Below, one piece after another: positions 36,659 through 45,900 of a stretch of 64,000 nucleotides of DNA. This stretch comes from Arenibacter certesii DSM 19833. Lineage in GTDB: Bacteria > Bacteroidota > Bacteroidia > Flavobacteriales > Flavobacteriaceae. The notes below the pieces were generated by a model, which was given only the letters and a program-made list of their open reading frames with translations, had not been told where the DNA came from and ran no database searches. Each line of letters opens with the position of its first letter. Within the stretch, counting starts at the first letter, position 1. The DNA is taken from contig NZ_AUCB01000020.1 of NCBI RefSeq assembly GCF_000429545.1, positions 1 through 64,000 of the forward strand, given 5' to 3'. A program made the position numbers and the translations under genes.

Positions 36659-39600
36659 TTAACTACCCAAGCTCAAAAGTGTATCCATAGCCTTATTGAT
36701 TAAGTCCACGTTTCCAAATAACAGATCATTTTTTGTAGTCTTATGTAGTACGTCTGGAACAATACCTAAATCTTCAATAGGTTCGTCATTTTTTCTTAAA
36801 ATCCGACGCACTGCTACACTTAAATTAGCTCCTTTAGGCATTGGTTTTAGAGCTATCGCTTCAGAATCTTGGTCCGCTAGGAGATTCCTCAATATTTCAT
36901 GGCTCCAAACGTTTGCACCACCGGCGCCAGTATTGGCATGAACCCCGATAATTTGCCCAAGACCATGGTCTTGAAAACCTGCAGCGAACATATCTGCGGC
37001 ACTATAGCATAACGCATCCGTAATTAAAACCTTTGGTTTGGCGAAAATACATTCTAGCGGATCACCCTTGTCTAGTTTAGTAATAGGATAACCCCTAGAA
37101 TAACGATCTCCAGTAACTTTGGAAAGGTTGATGGAACGGATCCAATCGGATAAATCTATAACACCGTTATTATTACCGTATTTCTCGCAGAGCTGAAGCG
37201 TAAGATCCGAATTGATAAACTGCGCTCTTTGCAATTCTATAGGTCCCCCAGCCAAATATGCCAGTAAAAGTTCACTCGCAGTAATTAATCCACCACCATT
37301 ACCTCTAATATCCAATATAAGTCCAGCTATATTTTTCAATTCTAAAACCCTAAGAACCATACTAAAATCCGTTACAAATTTTTCAGCATTGGAAGCGGCG
37401 AAACTATAAATTCGGATATACCCAAAGTTTTGATTTCCCTCCGTATCCTGCACCACTTTTCCCTTCATCAAATCTGGATAGTTCTCTGGACGTGTCCAGG
37501 AACTCTTTTTTTTGGGTTTGCTTTTTCTGGATGCACCTCCATAGAGTGTAGCCTTTAATCCGTTCACCGATAAGGTGTCGTAATCAAACCCATAAGACAT
37601 CATGGTAGCGTTCCTTTCCTGTTTATCCAAATCGAAATGAGGCGGGTGATAAGACACCAGCCATTCAAATTCCAACTCTATATTTGATTTGGTAGTTTGA
37701 TTGTAACATACCAATCGCACCCTATGTTCATCTGGCGGATTGGATGTTCCTAAAGACCGTATGGTCAAGGTATCCAGACCCCTTGCGTTTCTGGCCACCT
37801 CATTGCTCCCCGACTGATTTTCCGAATTAAGCGCGATCGCTTTTTTAATGGGAATGTTATTCCAGTATAATACCTCCAATCCTATTTTATATTCTGGTCT
37901 GTCATTTAAAATCTCCTTAAAATAGGTAGTTATGATATATTTCGGTTCACTATCGTATGGCGTGGGATAATACTCCTCTATTAGAAATGGCAAAAAAGCA
38001 AACCTATTTTTGTAAGGTTGGGGAAGGATATATTTGGTATGCAAATCCCGAAGTGAACTAAATATATCTAACAGTTCATGGTGGAATTTATGATCGTCTT
38101 CTAAATGCTCTGGATGGTATCTAGCATCGTTTCTAATGTTTCGTTTCATCAAATCAATTCTATGAACTGGATTTACGGCGTACATGGATCTTTTCATAAC
38201 CTGGTGCACATATACTTCCTCAAGGATAATCTTCACCTGGTCTAGAATGCACAACTTATCACTTACAGATAGATTACTGGACGATTTTAAGAAGCGCTCC
38301 AAAGTAATGGGTTCCTCCAAATTTGTTACTTTTAGTCCCTCAATATCATAGTCGCTATGGGACAATGAAAGGGAAGAGCGGTCATAGAAATCTGGAAGTC
38401 CTTTTCTAACATATTCTGGCAAGGGATGGAAACTCATTCTTCTAAAATGCTCGTCATCCTCAATAACGGTCAGCTTATCCAAGGGCAGGGGTTCCGCTAG
38501 CTCACTGAAGGGTATGCCTCTTCCCCACTCCAACTGCCCTTCCTCCAGACCTGTACCAGCGCCATCATGCTCATCTGTCACTAAAATCCATTCCGTATTC
38601 AAGGGATTATCGGAAGCGGACAGCAAGGCATTACCATGGGCTTCCTCCAACTTAGTTGCCAGTACGTTTAAATTTTGTAGCCCACTGGCTATTTTATCAT
38701 GGGCCATTTTTAAAGAAATATCTTGGAGCATATTATCGGGATCGGATTCTTTCAGGTAGAGGTATCTAGTGGAATTGCCAATCTTAAATTTTTCAATATG
38801 TGCTGAATTAAAATTAAATTTTTTCATAATTCTACTTTGGGCACACCTGGGCACCCCATTGATGAAAATCCCCAGTAAACTGATTTCCGTAGCTTGGATG
38901 AGCTTATAAAAAGGGTCACCGGTATACCCATGGACAATAAGCATATCGGCTTTCATCCCCACCTCAAGGGAGCCTAATGCAGCCTCCCAACCTAATATTT
39001 TGGCGGGATTGCATGTAACCATTCGTACCAGTTCCTCATTGGAAAAAACGGGCTCATCATATTCATGTTCACTTACTAGATAGGCAACCTTTAACTCTTC
39101 TAAGAGATTTTTGCTACCACTTGGCGACCAATCGGATCCCAAGGCGATTAATATGTTGTTTTCCTTGGCCGACTTTATATGGGCCGTACCCCCATATAGA
39201 ACCAAATTACTCAGTGGAGACCAAGTCATGGAACCTCCATGGTCTCCCAAAATCTTAAAATCTTCCGGTTCCAAGCCAGCACAATGAATACCGTTTAACT
39301 TTGGGGTAATAGCCCATTGGTGGTCATTGATCTTTAGATTGGTAAAAAAGGACCGTGCCCTTTCATCCACTCCCTCCGCTAGGTGCAATAACCTTGTCTT
39401 AATTTCAGACAAGGAATCTTTAAACGCTTGGGCACCACCAGATGTTACATCTGCAATTTTGGTGAGCGCCTCAGGCAAATCATCCTCATTGGTCTCCTCC
39501 ACATTCCTAATAATTCCATGAAATACTTTTTTCGTAAGGCTAGAATTGGCCAAAGTAATGCCTTGGGATGTAGTTACTCCACCTACCAAACATTTACATT

Positions 39601-39991
39601 CCACATATCTTACTATCGCTCCGGGAAATTCCGGGGATTTCCCCAAAGTTTGCATGGGTCCGGTAACATTAATCCTATATCCCTTTATTCCCTTCCATTG
39701 GGAATGGTTTCTATACTGTTTATCGGCCACCCAATACGGTAATATATTATAGGGAAGATGATTGTGAAGCTCAATCATACCTGGGAATATAGTTCCTCCA
39801 GATTTAATTATATCAGCCTTCATAAAACCATCAGGATAGCCTTCGTTTACTTTCTTAATGGCTACAATAATGCCATTTTCCACAAATATTCTTCCTCTTT
39901 TTATAACGGTACCCACTTTATCCATAGTCACAACCCTGCCCTCAAGGGCATACTTCAGACCAAAACTAGGATGTATTGGGTTGTTGGGCAT
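36659..39991 (-). CDS. Amidohydrolase fused to S41 (tail-specific) protease
   Basis: A 1110-residue two-enzyme fusion without a signal peptide. Residues ~12-400 are a metal-dependent amidohydrolase: the HxH motif HNH at 76-78, HLAEG (His203/Glu206), GIHCAG (His236) and Asp287 in LGSDWSPSGS are the expected metal and catalytic residues, and the end (GSLEVGMKADMLIV) is the usual closing strand. Residues ~560-1100 contain a C-terminal-processing-type S41 peptidase: LILDIRGNGGG near 900 and a likely nucleophile Ser997 in DALCYSAADMFAAGFQD. The two are joined by about 150 residues of unassigned sequence. It lies 58 bases after the UDG-fold gene, likely co-transcribed with it. The substrate is unknown; S41 proteases are usually periplasmic, so the cytoplasmic location is odd. 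Confidence 0.82.
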   Translation of the reverse strand: MPNNPIHPSFGLKYALEGRVVTMDKVGTVIKRGRIFVENGIIVAIKKVNEGYPDGFMKADIIKSGGTIFPGMIELHNHLPYNILPYWVADKQYRNHSQWKGIKGYRINVTGPMQTLGKSPEFPGAIVRYVECKCLVGGVTTSQGITLANSSLTKKVFHGIIRNVEETNEDDLPEALTKIADVTSGGAQAFKDSLSEIKTRLLHLAEGVDERARSFFTNLKINDHQWAITPKLNGIHCAGLEPEDFKILGDHGGSMTWSPLSNLVLYGGTAHIKSAKENNILIALGSDWSPSGSKNLLEELKVAYLVSEHEYDEPVFSNEELVRMVTCNPAKILGWEAALGSLEVGMKADMLIVHGYTGDPFYKLIQATEISLLGIFINGVPRCAQSRIMKKFNFNSAHIEKFKIGNSTRYLYLKESDPDNMLQDISLKMAHDKIASGLQNLNVLATKLEEAHGNALLSASDNPLNTEWILVTDEHDGAGTGLEEGQLEWGRGIPFSELAEPLPLDKLTVIEDDEHFRRMSFHPLPEYVRKGLPDFYDRSSLSLSHSDYDIEGLKVTNLEEPITLERFLKSSSNLSVSDKLCILDQVKIILEEVYVHQVMKRSMYAVNPVHRIDLMKRNIRNDARYHPEHLEDDHKFHHELLDIFSSLRDLHTKYILPQPYKNRFAFLPFLIEEYYPTPYDSEPKYIITTYFKEILNDRPEYKIGLEVLYWNNIPIKKAIALNSENQSGSNEVARNARGLDTLTIRSLGTSNPPDEHRVRLVCYNQTTKSNIELEFEWLVSYHPPHFDLDKQERNATMMSYGFDYDTLSVNGLKATLYGGASRKSKPKKKSSWTRPENYPDLMKGKVVQDTEGNQNFGYIRIYSFAASNAEKFVTDFSMVLRVLELKNIAGLILDIRGNGGGLITASELLLAYLAGGPIELQRAQFINSDLTLQLCEKYGNNNGVIDLSDWIRSINLSKVTGDRYSRGYPITKLDKGDPLECIFAKPKVLITDALCYSAADMFAAGFQDHGLGQIIGVHANTGAGGANVWSHEILRNLLADQDSEAIALKPMPKGANLSVAVRRILRKNDEPIEDLGIVPDVLHKTTKNDLLFGNVDLINKAMDTLLSLGS

Positions 39992-40049
39992 CTGCTATAT
40001 GGATTGCCAGATTATATTTTTAACCCTATCAGCGGGGTCTCGCTTGCTG

Positions 40050-40952
40050 TTAGTACCATGTGTTCCGTGCCAAAAAAGGAATATCATATGGCAGATCAAA
40101 TCTAGGAATATTGGTCATATGAAGCGTTTTGTCCCATTTTCCAGTATACGGTTCCATATTTATTATATTGGGATCATCAGCCTCCAAGAACTCCGCAATC
40201 TCTGAAAGTTGGTTATTCCAGCTAGGATGTGTAGTTGCCTCGGGTGCCGTAGGGTGTACCAGATTGAACACTTTACTATTTTGAGTGTTTTCCCAATTAT
40301 CCATGGCATGCTTGGCGCCGGCTCCAAAAGTTAGGATCACTTGAATGGGATTTTTTTTAATAAGGGTGTCAATCAAATTTTCTCGAAAGTTTTTTAAGGT
40401 AGGTTCTAGGGAGATTCTCCGCATTTCCGAGTCAAATTGTCCCAATATGCTATAGGCAAATGTGTTTATAATAATATAAGAACGGGTAATACCCACCTTG
40501 TTCAAGAATTTTTGCAGGCGTTGTCCCGCAGATCCAACAAAGGCTCTTCTCGCTATAGCCTCATCGGTGGAGGGGTCTTGGCCAACAACCAACACCCTTG
40601 CGGTATTATCCAATCTCCCTCTGTACAATACACCTCCAAACGCACTTCTAAATCGTGCCGAAGGGTGTTGTACAAAATAGTCGTCCGACAATTCAGAGAA
40701 TTTTTGAAGCCAAAATGGTGGCGGTCCTGCATCGTACTCTTTTTCCATTTCTGCCCGATAGATAGCTTGGGCAGCTAGAAAGTAAGGATTGGATCCAAAA
40801 TCATTGATAGTTTTGATACCGAATGCCTGCTGTAAAAGGTCTGCATCCTTTTTGGACACCCCCTTTAAGGTATCTATTGGCATTTTGCCCAACTCCTCTA
40901 AAGAGTTATTGAGGTAGGCCTTATCGATAAGCTTGTCCCATGCAAATGGCAT
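40050..40952 (-). CDS. Uracil-DNA-glycosylase-fold protein
   Basis: The core (about 110-285) belongs to the UDG superfamily, closest by eye to family 4/5-like proteins: LVVGQDPSTDEAIARRAFVG, then SAGQRLQ, is motif 1, IIINTFAYSILGQ follows, LTFGAGAK is the central strand and HPTAPEATTHPSW is motif 2. The four Fe-S cysteines of family 4 are missing, as the protein has no cysteine at all. Motif 1 carries Asp where family 4 has the catalytic acidic residues, so activity is possible. The N-terminal ~60 residues (TLKGVSKKDADLLQQAFGIKTINDFG) look like a helix-hairpin-helix DNA-binding module. It precedes the amidohydrolase/S41 gene by 58 bases and lies 235 bases after the giant operon, from which it may be partly transcribed. 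Confidence 0.75.
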   Translation of the reverse strand: MPFAWDKLIDKAYLNNSLEELGKMPIDTLKGVSKKDADLLQQAFGIKTINDFGSNPYFLAAQAIYRAEMEKEYDAGPPPFWLQKFSELSDDYFVQHPSARFRSAFGGVLYRGRLDNTARVLVVGQDPSTDEAIARRAFVGSAGQRLQKFLNKVGITRSYIIINTFAYSILGQFDSEMRRISLEPTLKNFRENLIDTLIKKNPIQVILTFGAGAKHAMDNWENTQNSKVFNLVHPTAPEATTHPSWNNQLSEIAEFLEADDPNIINMEPYTGKWDKTLHMTNIPRFDLPYDIPFLARNTWY

Positions 40953-41121
40953 TGATATAGATTTTAGTAAACTTTAAAGGGGAGAGGAATACGTGTATCA
41001 GGAATAAAACAACTATTAGTAACAATGTACCGAAATTGCGGCAAAAGATTGTGCAGAACTTTATGGTTGGTGACCTTTTATGTGTAACTGGTGCCAGCGT
41101 AGGCAGTTAAGCACTGCTATA

Positions 41122-41135
41122 CCCGAAAAATCGGG
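41122..41135. terminator. Small hairpin in the gap after the giant operon
   Basis: CCCGA and TCGGG flank AAAA, in the 235-base gap between the last giant-operon gene and the UDG-fold gene. The stem is short and the T-run weak, so it may only attenuate transcription. Confidence 0.25.
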
Positions 41136-41187
41136 AGTTTTAGATAAAACGAAAACAGATAAATACTAATTTGAGTATATTAATACA

Positions 41188-42933
41188 TTATGGATCATTT
41201 TTACGGATGTCCAACAACTGGTCGAACTTCAAATTGGCAGATCCCTCGCCTCGTCCTGCTGCTTTTCTCCTTCCCAACCAAAGAAATGTTTTCCCGTTGA
41301 TCCATCTGGTTCGCTGAAAATTTCTGGTAACGATTGTTCCCGCGCTCAGCACTTCTTGTTCTTCAATAAAATAAACCGGCTGTACTTCAGAGATCAATTT
41401 ACTTTTTGCAGCACTGGACTGGGGCATTCTGGCCCTTTGCAAGCGAATTTCCTGTGGAATTACATTTGCGGGCACCTTTTTATGGACCGGTATAAAGGGA
41501 ATCCAGTTGTCTGGAACGGTATTCCCAAGAACATATCTAATCTTTGATTCCTCATCCGCTGGCTCAAAATCGCTCAAGGAGGGAATATTTCGCTTTAATA
41601 CCCTACCCATACCAGCGGCCGAGGGGACAGTGTTTTCAATGGCCCATACCATATTGGACATTTCATCCCTCATTAGATTTACCTTCTCTATATCCTCACT
41701 TTCCATAAGTTTCCCAACAGCGGGCACCAAATAAAAAATACTTTCGTTAAAGGTGGCATTATCGCGTTCGGTATGATGAAATTGGGCAAATTCCTGCCAA
41801 TCCATCTCGGGATCTTCAACCGTTGGAGCAATATGGAAATGCTGTCCAAAAACATCGGTTATACAAATTCCCTTAACCTCACAAATAGTATTTATATTCA
41901 ACTCATAAGGTAATACAAACCAATCATTGGAATAGGTGAGCCCATATTCTGCAAGCAGAAGGTTCATTATTGATGTGGGTGAGGCACTTAACGCCCCAAA
42001 ATCTGTAGTGCCATCCTCCATTTGCCAAAGTCTAGGGTGGGGCATTCCACTAAACTGCAATGGGGCCGGTATAAAAGTTTGGACTACCTCAACAGGATCG
42101 CTAAAGGGGTGGTCAGAAGCGGTGGCACTAGATTGTTTTTGGTCAAAATCCTTCCAATCCAAATGACCCGATGCATACTGATCGGCCATCAACGTTCTTT
42201 TTAAATCGGCATTTATCTTGCTATCTAGGGCAAAATTATATTCCAGGTGTTCCGGTACCCAAGCCGATTCATCTTTCCCTGGTTGCTGGTACAACCTGTG
42301 GAACCAAGCCCCAAATTCATCTGCGGACTTGGCCAACAGATCATAATGACCCACATCTATATTGGCGTTGGTTTCATACCATGATTTAAACTCATTTTTA
42401 ATTATCGCGCCATAGACCAAATAGCCATCTGGTAATAGGTGACCTATAGCTTTCTCCAAGTAAATACCTTCATAATCATCGGCATCCACCTCCACTTCTA
42501 TGGGATACTCCAATTGTAGCTCCTTGGTATATTTCGCTATATTTTTACTTTTCAAGATCTTGCTCAGATGCCTTCCCATTTGTGCCCTAAGAAAAAGCGT
42601 AGCATCTATATCTTCCCGCTCAATAACCATCTCCAAGGGCTTGTCTATGGAATAAGTAATTTTATTTCCGTTATGGAGGGTGATTTCTTCCGGGACAGAG
42701 TGGACTCCCATTATATTGGCCTGATAGGCAGTAGCCGCATCCTCTCCCTGAAATTCCCCAAACTGCCATTGTCTACATAAAAACCAGAGGGGATCACGCA
42801 CCTCCATTTTTAGGTTATGATTTGGGTTTTTGGAACGCGGGCTCCCCTCTATCCGGTTATAATTCCTGATGTTGGGGTTGGAATAGCGATCTCCTTTCAG
42901 TTTTAAGTTTGCTAATGCCAAGAGTTTTGCCAT
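41188..42933 (-). CDS. Giant-operon protein of unknown function, 581 residues
   Basis: Last gene of the five-gene operon. No signal peptide, membrane segment or catalytic motif is recognised. Its most distinctive part is near residue 45: DPLWFLCRQWQFGEFQGEDA. I recall the same DPLW-LxRQWQ-GEFxGEDA pattern in uncharacterised proteins encoded next to DUF6603-type proteins in other bacteria, including actinobacteria, so this is probably a conserved member of the same system. Later segments (PHPRLWQMEDGTTDFGAL, WFVLPYELNINTICEVKGI) are rich in aromatic residues. It begins 31 bases after the 1614-residue gene. The tight spacing argues for a stoichiometric partner in a complex. Confidence 0.6.
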   Translation of the reverse strand: MAKLLALANLKLKGDRYSNPNIRNYNRIEGSPRSKNPNHNLKMEVRDPLWFLCRQWQFGEFQGEDAATAYQANIMGVHSVPEEITLHNGNKITYSIDKPLEMVIEREDIDATLFLRAQMGRHLSKILKSKNIAKYTKELQLEYPIEVEVDADDYEGIYLEKAIGHLLPDGYLVYGAIIKNEFKSWYETNANIDVGHYDLLAKSADEFGAWFHRLYQQPGKDESAWVPEHLEYNFALDSKINADLKRTLMADQYASGHLDWKDFDQKQSSATASDHPFSDPVEVVQTFIPAPLQFSGMPHPRLWQMEDGTTDFGALSASPTSIMNLLLAEYGLTYSNDWFVLPYELNINTICEVKGICITDVFGQHFHIAPTVEDPEMDWQEFAQFHHTERDNATFNESIFYLVPAVGKLMESEDIEKVNLMRDEMSNMVWAIENTVPSAAGMGRVLKRNIPSLSDFEPADEESKIRYVLGNTVPDNWIPFIPVHKKVPANVIPQEIRLQRARMPQSSAAKSKLISEVQPVYFIEEQEVLSAGTIVTRNFQRTRWINGKTFLWLGRRKAAGRGEGSANLKFDQLLDIRKNDP

Positions 42934-42964
42934 GACGTGTCCTATTTAAAATTAGTAATGGTTT

Positions 42965-45900
42965 TTATTCAAAATCCTTGTATAGACCAAAGTCTTTGGT
43001 CTTCATCGTTCTCAAAAATTCATCATTCGTTACAAGATAATCCAGGGAAATATTGGATCTCTGCAAATCATAACTTGCGACGGTCATAGGGGATAAGGTA
43101 TCCAATGCTACATCTTCCAGTAATTGTGCAGGTTCAACCGCTCTGGATTTTGAGCGCTTTAAGGTGTCCTCCAATATCCCCATAAGAACGTCCCAGTCCC
43201 AATTCTTAGAACCGGTGGGTTCAATTGCCAACAACATTGAATTTGGAGATGTGGCGTTTGGTTGATCGTAGTTAAAGGCCACCCCCGTAATTTCTCCTGT
43301 ATTTGGAATAGATTCCGTCCAATCATCTACTACCAAAGCAGATTGTGCCTGAGATACGATACCAGCAGTTTGCCCGTGTATAGATAGGCAGATTGTATTA
43401 TCCATTATATTAAAAGGATCTCCAGTTTCGGTGTCCAATTCAGGGAATTCTACTGCCAACCAAGTATCTTTTTCCTTAAACGGTAACTGTGCAGGCACAA
43501 AGGATATTTCTGCGCCTCCTTGAGCTTCTGAAATCATTTTTAATTGTTCCAAACGGCGCATATTTGGTCTTACGGGTGCCACTGAAGCTATCCATGTCTC
43601 CATCGTCAATTCAGTGGTAGCATCTTCCTTGTCATTGATAAATTTTAATAATTGCTTGTGCTCATCTGCCTTTAGAGTATCTGCAATAGCGGTTTGATCT
43701 ACATAGGTAAAAGTGGGAACTATTACAAAATCATCCCCTAATACCGCTTTGCCTGCTTCTACAAGGTGCCTAATCTCCTTACTGGCAACTTGTCCGGAGG
43801 CAGCCAGCAGTTTTTCCTCGGCTAATAAAATTTTCTTATTGATGGTCTGTAGGTAAGAGCCAACAACCGCTACTAGATCAACGGTCTTTTTACTGTCCCT
43901 TAAATCCAAGTTATCAGGATAAGAGACCTTAACCCCAAATTTGCTTCCACTTTCTAAAAACGATAACAGATTTTTAATGGCGGAATCGGTATAGGATATG
44001 CTTTCTAGGTACTCCCTATTACCACCACCTTCATAATGGAATTCATATAACTGCTGAAAATTGGCCGGATTTTCCTTATTCTTTGGCTGTTGGTCATTGG
44101 GTATGGTAGCTGTTACCTTTCCTAACTCCTCTTTAAGTTTGGTCAGGGCTGTATTTACCCTAACCTTTAACTCGGGTCCGTTATAGCCATACAATAGTTC
44201 AGGATCACTTATTTTGGATTTAGAACTGGGTAAAAAATCTTTGCCATTGGCCGGTCTAGATGAAGTTACCAATAGGCGAAGACTTCGAATAAGCGGTAAC
44301 ATGCTTGCAAAACTATGTTTGGAGGCAGTAAGATTTTCAGGTTCAAACTTAATATGGATCCTATTTTCTTTGGGAACATTTACTTTTTCAGCATAAACTT
44401 TGGCTATGACATACTCCAATTCCTTAGCTCCGGACAGGATATCCTCGCCAGCACTATACATTAAATCGATGGGCTGTAAATTCAGTTCCTCAAGTCCAAT
44501 CGATGTCGCAACTGATTCATTTCCATCCAAATCTACGTGAAATACGGAACAGACTATTGTTGAGGGATCTCCCAGCACTTTTCCCGTCCAAAGATTTAGT
44601 CCGGCCTCCATCGCGGAACGTGGAGAAGGTTCTGTAGACCATCCCGGAGCCAAAGGTCCTACTGAGGAAGGTTCAAAATGTAAGGTTACTCGGTTCGTGA
44701 TGCTCAAATGGGTAGACCTTGGAGTTACGTTAACCTCCAATTCCGGGGGCACATCGGCATTTTTCAACGAATTTAAAATGGCTGCAGTTCTATCTGTTTT
44801 CCCTTGAGTGGCTTGGAATGCCGCTTCCGATACCATAAGATCGTTAAGGGCGTCCAAAGTATCCTCTAAACGGTCTTTCTCTTTTAAAACCAAAATGGAA
44901 TCATCAGGATTTGCTACAAGGGCCTTTATTTGATCAGAAGTTGCTTCTATGATTTTTAATCCGTTAACCACTGAATACGGACTAATGGTCTCCTGGGCCT
45001 CATTTCCCTGTTGGGGGATAGACCTAGCTTTAATAGGAAACTTATCCCTGATGGCCAATATATATTGATTTAGATTGTTTGCTGCGTTGTTTGTAGTGAT
45101 ATCGTGCAAAGCTCTTTCAAATTGGTATCCCAACAGTGCTTCTATAGACTGGTTATTCTGCACCCCTTCCAATACATATAATGCCCTGCGCACACGTTCT
45201 GAGGAGAGGTTTACGGCAAATGGTCCTGGATCTAATTTTGTTGCATGGTTCTGATAACCAGATAAGAGTAATCCTGCCGCTGTCGCATGGTTTAGGGAAG
45301 GAGTATGGATAAAGCCCGCATTCTTCCTTAATTTATGTACTGGTTTGCCATCGGCGGGTTTCAATGCCTCAGGAACAACAACTTCCGACTTTACATTTTC
45401 CCGGAGATTTTCTACCCAACCGTAGGCGCCTAAATAAATCCCTTCCGGATTTTTCTTTCGCATCTCCAACAGTCTTTTGTAGAAAAGTCCCATTTCCCAA
45501 GCATCCAGTCTATAGGAACACAGGTCTATATGATCGGATAAAAGATTGTGCAGTTTGGAAGTGGGCAACTTGGCCAGTACGGACATTGCATCCCGCATTT
45601 CCTTCAAATTTCTTGAGGATTCGGTATTGTCCCTCAAATTTAAAAAATGGTCCCCGATGGGTTCTTTTACTTTTAGGTTTATTTTATCTACCTTTTCTGG
45701 TACTCCCAAAAGTATTTCCCATTCGGTAAGGTCTTGAGTTTCGGCAGAAAAATTATAAAGGCTCTTTTCAAATGCTGCACGTCTGTAGGGCACGTTTCCG
45801 TCAGTATAGTATTTCTCAGCCCCTTTTTTCAGTTCTTGAAGCAAGGCATTCCGCAACAATAAAAATAAAATCGATCTAGGGAATATCACCCCGTGGATAC

